Source: Bacillus timonensis
GTDB taxonomy: Bacteria; Bacillota; Bacilli; Bacillales; Bacillaceae_L
Length of the DNA stretch: 64,000 nucleotides
Assembly: GCF_000285535.1 (NCBI RefSeq)
Contig: NZ_HE610985.1
Coordinates: 1,039,807 to 1,103,806, forward strand
Direction of reading: 5' to 3'
Made by a program: the position numbers and the translations under genes. Shown here one piece after another: positions 50,078-58,190 of the stretch. Below the pieces are notes generated by a model, which was given only the letters and a program-made list of their open reading frames with translations, was not told the DNA's origin and made no database searches. Every line of letters starts with the position of its first letter. The first letter of the stretch is position 1.

Positions 50078-53009
50078 AAGCTCGCACCCCCTTAAAACTT
50101 TTTAGCCCTGTTGCTAACTCGTCTTGTGCTTTTTGTTTTAATGCATCTTTATCATAAGTAGCGCGTCTGCAAATATTTTTAAACTCACAAAATTTGCATT
50201 CATTCTCATCATCTGTCATCGTAAAATGACCATGTTCCACTATTGAAAGAAGCTTTTCTAAAATATCTTTTCCATTTGTACGTGTCGTTTCATCCTGCTC
50301 ACGTATAAATCGTTCTCCCGCTCCTCTGCTGGTTGGAAATAGGTAGGAGCTTTTTTTCACTGCCCCAGCATCAATTCCTAAATGAGCCTCGATTGCAAGA
50401 GTGTAGAGAAGATGTTGTAGCTGTCTGCCTCCTTTAAAAAATTCCTTCGTTTTATAGCCATAACTACTTCCCGTTTTATAATCGATGATATGGTAGGAAC
50501 CATCAGGTAGCTGGTCGACTCGGTCAATGATTCCTCTCACGTGAACAGTTCCAGAAGGAAGCTCAATAATTGCTGGTGAGTCTTCCCCAAAAGAATATTC
50601 AAAATACAAAGGTTCGCCTACCTCACTGCTTTCCTCTTCAATTCGCAAAAAGGTTTCACAAGACTCGATTATTTCTTCAGACTCAAGTCTCTCCGTTCGA
50701 GCGTTCGGTGATGGAACAATCTTTTTAACGTAATTTAGTCTTTCTTTCGCAATTTTAGTTAGAAGCTCAATATGCTTTACATAGGAGGGCTTTTCCCTAC
50801 GAGTTTTAAGCTCCTTATAAAATTTCTCGAAAATCTCATGCAGGAGTGTTCCTCTCGTTTTTGCATCCAACCATTTGGTTGGGTCATAAATAACGTCATC
50901 GTTTACCCTAAGCCGTAAAACATTTTCTAAAAAATAGGCATATGGACATTTTGCAATTTTTTCAAGTTTCCCAGCTGAAATCGTAATATCTTGATTTTTA
51001 CGAGGGTCAAACCCTGTCGTGTCACTTTCAATTTTCCCTTCGTACACTGTAAACGCAGGATCAAGCCTCATTTTTTCAGCATGAAGCCCTCTTACAATAT
51101 GGGTGAATTCCGCTAAAAACGTATCTTCAAGCTGGATGGTTTGTGAGTTTGTCATTTTACTTGTCCACCAATCATCCCCATCTAATATGTGGTTTCGATC
51201 CGCAATCAGCACTTTCTTTGGTAAGGATTTAAAATCGGCAGATATGTCACCTGTCTGGATTCGGTAGCATTGTAAAAACAAATGCGTAGGTGATATCGTC
51301 CGATTTTCATTTATATCAAATCTACAGTAACTGACGGTTATCTCATTCTCACATGAAGAGGCAAGCAGCTGCAGCATTGTAAATAGATTTCGTTTCGATT
51401 TTTCCTTTTCTAATAAAAGCAACCGACCTAATTTTTCCCTTTCATTATCAAGTAGTAATGGATCCTCAGCCGATTTTCCTGGAAACCGTTGGTTGTCCAA
51501 ACCAATAATAAACAAATGCTTACGATTCATATAGATACCATTTTTATAGGATGAGATATGCAAATGACCGGTCTTTGGGCGTGACTGACCAATTCGAATC
51601 GATAAAAAATCTTCCTCAAACTTTTGGTACACTTCAGGTAGGATTTCATCTGCGTATGGTAGAAGTTCATTGATTCGTTCCAGTAATGCCTCTTTTGCCG
51701 CTTGGTCATATCCTGATGAAACTCTACAATAGTTTTGTAAAATATAGCTGATTGAAAGAAGTAGGTCATGATAATTGATGCTGTTCCCATTATCTCGCGA
51801 TGTTGGTGTATGTTTAAAGAAAGTCGAAAACCATTTTAATAGCCATTGATAATGATGAACTTGTCCATCTGTTTCTTTTTGTTCATCAATTTTTGTTTGA
51901 ATTTGTGATAGATAACGGTCTTGTCCCCAACCGATATTCGCATCGCGTAATAGGTTTGCAATTCGCGCTTTTGATGGCGCGTCTTCACCTAAATCAATCA
52001 AATTCTCCTGAAGCAGTTTTAAAAAAACTTGTACACTATAAAAATCTTTCATCCAATTCAGAATACCTGCCACTACTTTACCAGGACGTGTAAAGCCGAT
52101 GGGTATGCCCTCCCCATAGGTCACAGGAACTTGAAGCCGTTGGGCTAAATGATACATCGAGGTTACATAGTTTGAACTTGATGTGTAAAATATAGCTGCC
52201 TCATCAAATTGAATTCCTTTTTCTTTAATCCTAACGAATACTTCCTTCAATTCCATTTCTACCGTTTTGGCAGAAAAAAACGAGAGTGACGGAACCGATG
52301 TTGGTATATTTTCAACATCATAAAGGTAACTTAATGGCGTTTCGCCTCCAAAAACGACCTTTGAAAATGATGAACTCTCAGGTGCCGGAATACCACGTAC
52401 TGCTTCCATCTGTAAATGAAAGCAAGTAGCCGGTACGGCACTTCTTAAAAATTCAGCTTGTATGTACGTTACTCGTAGATTACTTTGAAATATGAACACT
52501 TGGTTATTAGAATTATATTTTCCTAGAGCTTTTCGATAAAGGTCAGCGTCATCAATCATGTTATTTTTTTGAAGAAGTTTTTCGTATGATTCTAAAATAA
52601 AAATCATATCTTCACCTTTTGTTGGCGAAACAAAATGTTCTCTTTTAAGGGATTTACTTGTATACCCGGCAAGTCGAAGTCGCTTTACTGTTTGATTCAT
52701 GCTCTGACTTACGGATGGTGTGATTTCTACTTTATGAATATAGCGAAGGTCTGCCTTACGTTCAGTTAACAAGGAATACATCAAATGGGCGCCAAGACCA
52801 TCAGCGATAAGCTGTTTTTGTTCAATTGAGCCCGTATCCAGCGCAAGGTCTCTAATGGTTTTTATTTTTATATTTACGACATGATTGTTTTTTTGTGTGA
52901 ATTGCCTTACAATTTGCTCACCAATCATATAGGAATCTACAAGTAGTATTTTTTCAGTTAAAAAATGCTGTTTGCATATGGTTTCAAGATGTTTCATAAG
53001 AACTTCCAT
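50070..53009 (-). CDS. AddB-like PD-(D/E)XK nuclease
   Basis: About 979 residues. The C-terminus is an AddB nuclease: a first Cys in KIAKCPYAYFLENVLRL, then RGTLLHEIFEKF, RGIIDRVDQLPDGSYHIIDYK, GRQLQHLLY, and CKFCEFKNIC. The Cys spacing C...CxxCx5C is that of the 4Fe-4S staple of B. subtilis AddB. Unlike that AddB (about 1166 residues, GRSGSGKT at the N-terminus), no Walker A is present; the protein begins around ETICKQHFLTEKILLVDSYM. ATG 53009 with GGAGAGTG is preferred to the ATG at 53030. It forms a two-gene operon with the AddA-like helicase. Confidence 0.83.
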   Translation of the reverse strand: MEVLMKHLETICKQHFLTEKILLVDSYMIGEQIVRQFTQKNNHVVNIKIKTIRDLALDTGSIEQKQLIADGLGAHLMYSLLTERKADLRYIHKVEITPSVSQSMNQTVKRLRLAGYTSKSLKREHFVSPTKGEDMIFILESYEKLLQKNNMIDDADLYRKALGKYNSNNQVFIFQSNLRVTYIQAEFLRSAVPATCFHLQMEAVRGIPAPESSSFSKVVFGGETPLSYLYDVENIPTSVPSLSFFSAKTVEMELKEVFVRIKEKGIQFDEAAIFYTSSSNYVTSMYHLAQRLQVPVTYGEGIPIGFTRPGKVVAGILNWMKDFYSVQVFLKLLQENLIDLGEDAPSKARIANLLRDANIGWGQDRYLSQIQTKIDEQKETDGQVHHYQWLLKWFSTFFKHTPTSRDNGNSINYHDLLLSISYILQNYCRVSSGYDQAAKEALLERINELLPYADEILPEVYQKFEEDFLSIRIGQSRPKTGHLHISSYKNGIYMNRKHLFIIGLDNQRFPGKSAEDPLLLDNEREKLGRLLLLEKEKSKRNLFTMLQLLASSCENEITVSYCRFDINENRTISPTHLFLQCYRIQTGDISADFKSLPKKVLIADRNHILDGDDWWTSKMTNSQTIQLEDTFLAEFTHIVRGLHAEKMRLDPAFTVYEGKIESDTTGFDPRKNQDITISAGKLEKIAKCPYAYFLENVLRLRVNDDVIYDPTKWLDAKTRGTLLHEIFEKFYKELKTRREKPSYVKHIELLTKIAKERLNYVKKIVPSPNARTERLESEEIIESCETFLRIEEESSEVGEPLYFEYSFGEDSPAIIELPSGTVHVRGIIDRVDQLPDGSYHIIDYKTGSSYGYKTKEFFKGGRQLQHLLYTLAIEAHLGIDAGAVKKSSYLFPTSRGAGERFIREQDETTRTNGKDILEKLLSIVEHGHFTMTDDENECKFCEFKNICRRATYDKDALKQKAQDELATGLKSFKGVRAYD

Positions 53010-53149
53010 TGGTTTCACTCTCCATTTCATTGAATGTGGACATTATCGCTATAGCGTTTTATGTCTATCTGTTTTCTTTTCATGCTGTCGATTTTATTTA
53101 GATATATCGACATTAGAGCATTTATTATCGATTTTAGCCATTTTCCACA

Positions 53150-53188
53150 AAAATAAAAGGACGTCCAAATCTAAATTCAGACATCCTT
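53150..53188 (-). terminator. Terminator after cutC
   Basis: AAGGATGTC pairs with GACGTCCTT (53180-53188 with 53157-53165) with one wobble, followed by TTATTTTT. Confidence 0.8.
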
Positions 53189-53194
53189 GTTGTA

Positions 53195-53884
53195 TTAGTT
53201 AATTAATTCTCTTATCGTTTTTATAGTATTCCCATTTATTGGTTCACTAAACTTCCCATTAACGCGAACAGCTGATCCGAAATGATATTCGGTTGCTTTA
53301 AGTTTTTGGTGAAGCTCTACAATGTTGTTATGAGAAAGGCCGGAACCTGGCATAATCACCGGTGATGGCTTTTCATGAGAGAGTGCTAGCATTGCCTTGA
53401 GATTTTCTATACCATCCAATGCCTTCGGCTCCCCTCCAGATGTTAATACGGTATGAATCGAATCACTGTATTTTTGTAGGATTTTATAGGCCTCTATTAT
53501 ATCCTTCGCTTCATCAATCGCCCGGTGGAAGGTAATCTTCATTCCGTCGGATGTTTCAATGACTTTTTTAAGAAATGTTTCATCTATTTCTCCATTTTCA
53601 GTTAAAGAACCAAACACAATTCCTGCTGCACCTAGTTCCTTACATACTTTTATATCCTCTAAGATAACACGCTTATCATCTTCAGAATATGTAAAAGAAT
53701 ACCCATGAGGACGGACCATTACATGAACAGGGATAGAGACCGCTCGGACAACATCCTTTATCACACCGTACGAAGGTGTTAATCCTCCTTCAGTCATCGC
53801 CATCACAAGCTCCAACCGATTCGCACCAAATTCTTCCGCCACCTTCGCATCCTCCGCGCCCTGCACAATAACCTCAATCAACAT
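53195..53884 (-). CDS. cutC: CutC family protein
   Basis: A 229-residue TIM-barrel protein named for copper homeostasis, although its direct role in copper is disputed. It shows IEVIVQGAEDAKVAEEFGAN, ANRLELVMAMTEGGLTPSYG, the VMVRPHGYSFTYSEDD motif, TFHRAIDE, LTSGGEPKALDG and VIMPGSGLSHNN, covering the whole family length. A GGGACGGTTC hairpin lies directly upstream. Confidence 0.92.
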   Translation of the reverse strand: MLIEVIVQGAEDAKVAEEFGANRLELVMAMTEGGLTPSYGVIKDVVRAVSIPVHVMVRPHGYSFTYSEDDKRVILEDIKVCKELGAAGIVFGSLTENGEIDETFLKKVIETSDGMKITFHRAIDEAKDIIEAYKILQKYSDSIHTVLTSGGEPKALDGIENLKAMLALSHEKPSPVIMPGSGLSHNNIVELHQKLKATEYHFGSAVRVNGKFSEPINGNTIKTIRELIN

Positions 53885-53903
53885 ACTAACCTACCTACTT
53901 TCA

Positions 53904-53964
53904 GGAACCAAGGGGACGGTTCTTGTGGTCCCAAATCGGGACCAACAGAACCGTCCCTCTGGTT
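53904..53964. repeat. GGGACGGTTC intergenic repeat, copy B
   Basis: Two inverted units form a nearly perfect hairpin of about 28 bp per arm (GGGGACGGTTCT and AGAACCGTCCC cores) around AAATC. It lies between the DUF1648 gene and cutC. It could act as a bidirectional terminator or mRNA stabiliser. Related to copies A and C. Confidence 0.85.
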
Positions 53965-53969
53965 ACTTT

Positions 53970-54470
53970 TTATTTCTTACGTAATTTAATCATCTTGTAA
54001 ATATAATAACCCATTGTTCCAAAAATAGACACGAGCAGGCCAATCAAGTACCACATGCCTAGTCCTTCATTCCCTTGGGCAACATTTGCCATTTCCCAAG
54101 CGCCAATCGCCAAAAAGAACGTAAGAAAGAAATTTATGGTAATGAGCATTTTTCTGGAGATTCTGTATATGCTTTCCGCGTTTTCAGGTGTCACTTCAAT
54201 TGGGTAGTTATGAATATGTGGAAATTTACTTAAAATAAACATCGTTTTGAATAAAAAAGTTGCGATAATCGGTAGGATGAGAATACTCCCTTTTCCACCC
54301 CAACTATCCGGCTCTCCGGCAAAGTTAAAATGAGTTGGTACTCGATCTGGTATCTCGCTCCAATTCACAATGATATATCCATATATTCCAAGTAAAATGA
54401 CGATTGAAAGTGTTTCTAGTATTTTCTCAGACAATGTTTTCGGTAGTTTTATTACCGGTCTCTCGGACAT
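53970..54470 (-). CDS. DUF1648 membrane protein
   Basis: A 166-residue protein with about four membrane segments. The DUF1648 signature is WSEIPDRVPTHFNFAGEPDSWG after the first span. Relatives include SdpI-type immunity proteins, but the SdpI C-terminal domain is not present. ATG 54470, eight bases after AAGGAG, is preferred to a GTG at 54479 that overlaps it. The ribosome binding site is inside an 11-bp perfect inverted repeat, so expression may be controlled by RNA structure. Confidence 0.85.
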   Translation of the reverse strand: MSERPVIKLPKTLSEKILETLSIVILLGIYGYIIVNWSEIPDRVPTHFNFAGEPDSWGGKGSILILPIIATFLFKTMFILSKFPHIHNYPIEVTPENAESIYRISRKMLITINFFLTFFLAIGAWEMANVAQGNEGLGMWYLIGLLVSIFGTMGYYIYKMIKLRKK

Positions 54471-54473
54471 AAA

Positions 54474-54516
54474 AACCACTCCTTCTTCATACTTGATATA
54501 CGAGCAAGGAGTGGTT
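54474..54516 (-). promoter_or_regulatory. Hairpin covering the DUF1648 ribosome binding site
   Basis: AACCACTCCTT (54506-54516, minus strand) and AAGGAGTGGTT (54474-54484) are perfectly complementary with a 21-nt loop. The 3' arm includes the AAGGAG Shine-Dalgarno and runs into TTTT just before ATG, so it may be an SD-sequestering switch or an attenuator. Confidence 0.6.
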
Positions 54517-54544
54517 ATGGTTTCATTTTAAGACAATAATTTCA

Positions 54545-54625
54545 GGAACCACGGGGACGGTTCCTGCGGTTCCCTTTTTTCAAAATTTTCACTTTAAAGG
54601 AACCAGAAGAACCGTCCCTCTGGTA
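54545..54625. repeat. GGGACGGTTC intergenic repeat, copy C
   Basis: An inverted pair: GGAACCACGGGGACGGTTCC with GCGGTTCCC on the left and GGAACCAGAAGAACCGTCCC with TCTGGTA on the right, separated by about 30 bp of A+T-rich sequence. It lies between the DUF1648 gene and ampS, only 580 bp from copy B. Confidence 0.8.
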
Positions 54626-54731
54626 CATAATTTTTGAAAATAAATATTTCGCCGAGCTAATTGTTTCTGTTACACTAGAGTGGAAGTCATACTATTGTGT
54701 TAAGTTTTACACTATATAAAGGAGATTACAT

Positions 54732-55964
54732 ATGGCTATGTTCGAACAAATGCTTGAAAAGTATGCTGATTTAGCTGTTCGTGTTGGAGTGAATGTTCAA
54801 AAAGGGCAAAACCTCCTAATTAATGCGCCTATTTCAGCGGTAGAATATGTGAGAAAAGTTGTAAAAAAGGCCTACGAGGCAGGTGCAAGAAATGTTTATA
54901 TCGAGTGGAATGATGACGAAATTACACGCACACGTTTTGACCTTGCACCTGATGAAGCGTTTCTTGATTACCCAATGTGGAAGGCAAAAGGAATGGAAGA
55001 GCTCGCAGAAAACGGCGCTGCCTTTTTATCCATTGTTTCTTCAAATCCAGATTTGTTAAAAGGTGTTAATCCTGAGCGCATTTCAAATGCCAATAAAACA
55101 GCAGGTAAAGCATTGGAAAAATACCGAAATTATTCCCAGGCTGATAAAGTAAGCTGGTCAATTATTGCCGTTCCATCAGAAAGCTGGGCTGCAAAAGTCT
55201 TCCCTGACCTTTCTTCAGAGGAACAAATGGAGAAATTATGGGAATCGATTTTTCAGGCAACTCGTGTGGATGTAGCAGATCCTGTTCAAGCATGGAAAGA
55301 ACATAATGCAGCATTACATGAGAAGGTTGAATACTTAAACAAGAAAAAATACAAGAAATTACATTACAAAGCACCGGGAACTGATTTAGTAGTGGAACTA
55401 CCCGAAGCTCACGTGTGGATTGGCGGCGGTGGTGAGAATGAACAACATATTGAATTCGTAGCCAATATGCCAACTGAAGAGGTATTTACCGTACCAGCAA
55501 AAGAAGGTGTAAACGGATTTGTTAGCAGCACGAAGCCTCTGAATTATGGTGGAAGTTTAATTGACAAGTTTACCCTTACCTTCAAAAATGGAAGAATTGT
55601 TGATGTAAAGGCTGAAACCGGTGAAGATACGTTAAAACGTTTAGTGGAAACGGATGAAGGCAGTCACTATTTAGGCGAGGTTGCACTCGTTCCACATAAT
55701 TCACCTATTTCACAATCAAAAATTCTATTTTACAACACACTTTTTGATGAAAATGCTTCGAATCATTTCGCTATTGGAAATGCATATGCATTCTGTATTG
55801 AAGGTGGCAAAACGATGTCGCGTGAAGAACTTGTGAAAAAAGGAGCAAATTCTAGTATCACACATGTTGACTTTATGGTTGGTTCAGATGAAATGGATAT
55901 TGACGGTATAACAGAAGATGGAACCGTGGAACCTGTCTTCCGTAATGGAAACTGGGCATTTTAA
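54732..55964 (+). CDS. ampS: Aminopeptidase AmpS (peptidase M29)
   Basis: A 410-residue metallo-aminopeptidase of family M29. Metal and catalytic residues are recognisable in NMPTEEVFTVP (Glu), HYLGEVALVPHNSPIS (Glu, His), LFDENASNHFAIGNAY (His, Tyr) and THVDFMVGSDEMDIDG (His, Asp). It releases N-terminal residues from peptides in the cytosol. Start ATG follows AAAGGAGATTACAT. It is monocistronic with a strong terminator. Confidence 0.94.
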   Translation: MAMFEQMLEKYADLAVRVGVNVQKGQNLLINAPISAVEYVRKVVKKAYEAGARNVYIEWNDDEITRTRFDLAPDEAFLDYPMWKAKGMEELAENGAAFLSIVSSNPDLLKGVNPERISNANKTAGKALEKYRNYSQADKVSWSIIAVPSESWAAKVFPDLSSEEQMEKLWESIFQATRVDVADPVQAWKEHNAALHEKVEYLNKKKYKKLHYKAPGTDLVVELPEAHVWIGGGGENEQHIEFVANMPTEEVFTVPAKEGVNGFVSSTKPLNYGGSLIDKFTLTFKNGRIVDVKAETGEDTLKRLVETDEGSHYLGEVALVPHNSPISQSKILFYNTLFDENASNHFAIGNAYAFCIEGGKTMSREELVKKGANSSITHVDFMVGSDEMDIDGITEDGTVEPVFRNGNWAF

Positions 55965-55972
55965 AAACAAAT

Positions 55973-56015
55973 GGCACCACCTGGGCTTATTTCGCCCCAG
56001 TGGTGCCTTGCTTTT
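55973..56015. terminator. Bidirectional terminator
   Basis: GGCACCACCTGGGC and GCCCCAGTGGTGCC (55973-55986 with 55994-56007) form a long G+C-rich stem with one bulge, followed by TTGCTTTT, between ampS and the converging ABC-F gene. Confidence 0.85.
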
Positions 56016-56024
56016 ACGGGTGAT

Positions 56025-57716
56025 TTATCCCAATAACTCTCTTTTCTTGTTCATAAGTATTACCAATTTTTTATCTAACTCATCGTATTTTGGGTCTTCT
56101 CTTGTCAATATAGATAATTGACCAATTACCGCGCTTATCTCAAGATCAATTAAAAGTTTTTCTTCTTCTACGTTTTCAACATTCACAGTTTTTTGCTGAT
56201 CTCTTCTCCGGTATTCTTCTAGCCCCATTTCAACCCTTTTAATTTCTTGATTTTCAAACACGAGTAGTTTGTTACACATTTTCTCAAGAAAATAGTAATC
56301 GTGGGAAACAGTTAGAATCGTACCTTCAAAAGATTGCAGCATTTTTTCTAACGATTCACGACTTGCCAAATCGAGATGATTTGTTGGTTCGTCTAAAATA
56401 AGTAAATCGACCTCATTTAGTAAAAGTTTAACGAGTTTAACCCTAGTCCGTTCACCTAAACTTAATGAAGAAATAGGCTGATTGATTTTGTCGGCCTTAA
56501 AGCCAATGTTTGCAAAAATCGTTCTCGCTTCACTTATTTCATCTTTAACCGTAAGCCCAAGGTATTCGATGATTGTTTTTGTTTCATCCAAGTCTGCTAC
56601 ATCCTGGGAAAGATAACCGATTTTCAAGGAATGGCTTTTCCACAACTCCCCATTTGAAAACCCTAATTCCCCCATTATGACACGAAGTAAAGTCGTCTTC
56701 CCACAGCCATTTTCACCAAGAATACCAATTTTTTCACCGAACATCATATAAAAATGGCTGTTCTGAAATAAAATTCGTTCACCAAATCTCATTCCTCCAT
56801 TTTTTACTTCAACAATACGTTTGCCTCTCTTATTGTTCTGTTTAAAATGAAATTGGATTTCCTCCTTTTCCTTCGGTTTTTCAACATTATTTTTCTCAAG
56901 TTCCCTTTCAAGTCGCTTCAATTTCGACTTGATTTGTTTATCCATTTTTTTCGCCTTAACACGATAAAATTCCTTAAATCCCTCTTGTTTCGTTGATTGC
57001 CGGTGAGCTTTATCAGACCAATTTTGCAAGTTACTCATTTGCGTATCAATTTTTTCTTTATACCTTTGCTGCATGTCAAAATGATGCAGCTGGCTTTGAT
57101 ACAGCCTTTCCTTTTCCACTTGATAATCCGTATAATTGCCTTGAAAAACAGACGATTCTCCATCCTCAATTTCGATAATCTGACGTACAGTTTGATCTAG
57201 AAAATATCGGTCATGGGAAATAACAATGATTGCACCAGCAAAAGATTTCATTTTTTCAATCAGCCATTCAACCCCTTTTAAATCAAGGTGATTTGTCGGT
57301 TCATCGAGCAATAATATATCATACTTTGATGCCCATACTTTGGCTAACGATAGCTTTGTTTTCTCGCCTCCACTTAATTGTGACCTTCTTTCTTTGTCCC
57401 AGGTCTGTACTTTCTTTAATCCAAGCAGACTAGTCTGCTCCAACAAACTACCGGATATAGCTGTTTCATCTAGGTCAGTTAGAGTCTCTTTTGCAGCCTG
57501 TTCAACATAACCAATTGAAATCGGTCCAGCTGGCTTATCGATTGTTCCTTGATCATGGTCAATTTTCCCAGTCAATATATTGGCTACTGTCGTTTTCCCG
57601 GCTCCATTATTCCCAACAATTCCAATCCGGTCTCTTTTTTGAACAATCAATTCAATATTTTTTAAAATCACCTTATCTCCATAGCTTTTCTGAATCCCGC
57701 TCATATTTAAAATCAT
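56025..57716 (-). CDS. VmlR-like ABC-F ribosome protection protein
   Basis: A 563-residue cytosolic protein with two ABC ATPase domains and no membrane part. NBD1 has VGNNGAGKTT, LSGGEKTKLSLAK and [14 protein letters not shown]2 has LGENGCGKTT, LSLGERTRVKLVK and LILDEPTNHLD. The linker SNLQNWSDKAHRQSTKQEGF, then RVKAKKMDKQIKSK, closely follows the antibiotic-resistance domain linker of B. subtilis VmlR. VmlR removes lincosamides, streptogramin A and pleuromutilins from the peptidyl-transferase centre. The leader upstream carries a small ORF and alternative hairpins, consistent with antibiotic-induced attenuation. Confidence 0.88.
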   Translation of the reverse strand: MILNMSGIQKSYGDKVILKNIELIVQKRDRIGIVGNNGAGKTTVANILTGKIDHDQGTIDKPAGPISIGYVEQAAKETLTDLDETAISGSLLEQTSLLGLKKVQTWDKERRSQLSGGEKTKLSLAKVWASKYDILLLDEPTNHLDLKGVEWLIEKMKSFAGAIIVISHDRYFLDQTVRQIIEIEDGESSVFQGNYTDYQVEKERLYQSQLHHFDMQQRYKEKIDTQMSNLQNWSDKAHRQSTKQEGFKEFYRVKAKKMDKQIKSKLKRLERELEKNNVEKPKEKEEIQFHFKQNNKRGKRIVEVKNGGMRFGERILFQNSHFYMMFGEKIGILGENGCGKTTLLRVIMGELGFSNGELWKSHSLKIGYLSQDVADLDETKTIIEYLGLTVKDEISEARTIFANIGFKADKINQPISSLSLGERTRVKLVKLLLNEVDLLILDEPTNHLDLASRESLEKMLQSFEGTILTVSHDYYFLEKMCNKLLVFENQEIKRVEMGLEEYRRRDQQKTVNVENVEEEKLLIDLEISAVIGQLSILTREDPKYDELDKKLVILMNKKRELLG

Positions 57717-57748
57717 AAAAAAACCTCCCTAGACTGCATCTAGAGAGG
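57717..57748 (-). terminator. Leader terminator before the vmlR-like gene
   Basis: CCTCTCTAGA (57739-57748) pairs with TCTAGGGAGG (57724-57733) with one G-T wobble, followed by seven T that end at the ATG. The 3' arm also contains the Shine-Dalgarno GGGAGG, so the hairpin can block both transcription and translation. Confidence 0.85.
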
Positions 57749-57837
57749 ACCCATTTTTCACCAACACAAATAAAACGTACAAATGTAAGTTTTACAAATG
57801 GACATGGAAATGGGCATACTAATCCTATTCTCTAGAT
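57738..57837 (-). promoter_or_regulatory. Attenuator with antiterminator alternatives
   Basis: ATCTAGAGA in the early leader (57829-57837) is complementary over nine bases to TCTCTAGAT (57738-57746), which includes the terminator 5' arm. Pairing there would prevent the terminator. A second pair, CCCATTT (57808-57814) with AAATGGG (57750-57756), encloses the leader ORF and would be opened by a translating or stalled ribosome. Confidence 0.7.
57758..57817 (-). CDS. Leader peptide of the vmlR-like gene
   Basis: A 19-codon frame, MPISMSICKTYICTFYLCW, begins at ATG 57817 after AATAGGA and ends in TGA just ahead of the terminator hairpin. Its first codons lie in one strand of a leader hairpin. Position, length and structure match ribosome-stalling leader peptides of antibiotic-inducible genes. 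Confidence 0.6.
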   Translation of the reverse strand: MPISMSICKTYICTFYLCW

Positions 57838-57859
57838 ACACGTTTTTTCCTTAGAGGGT

Positions 57860-58140
57860 GTTCAAAAGTCCGGTGAAAATGACACATCGAATTTCTGTGT
57901 TGACTGCTTCTACGTTCCTCACGTATTAATTACATACGCTCCGGTACTCAAAGCTACGTCGCCTTGAACTTCTTGGTCCTTTCATCCCCCTTCTGGACCC
58001 TCATTTTATTGAAAAATCGGTACGAAAATAAGATTAGTTATCCATTGCCCCTTACCATTCCTTTCGACTTAGTATTTCTAGTATATGTACATCGGAATAA
58101 TCTGTCAAATAAACATTCCTTCCCTGTCACCATTTATTCG
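57860..58140. other. Gene-free region upstream of the CobW gene
   Basis: No open frame with a ribosome binding site was seen. The stretch GAGGGTGTTCAAAAGTC at 57855-57871 resembles ends of mobile elements seen in Bacillus, and the segment to about 58003 (ending GGACCCTC) has a composition unlike its surroundings, but no clear terminal inverted repeats or target duplication were found. Confidence 0.3.
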
Positions 58141-58190
58141 ATATAATAGAAGTTATCATCTATCTATATAAAAGAAAAAGAGGAGTTTTT

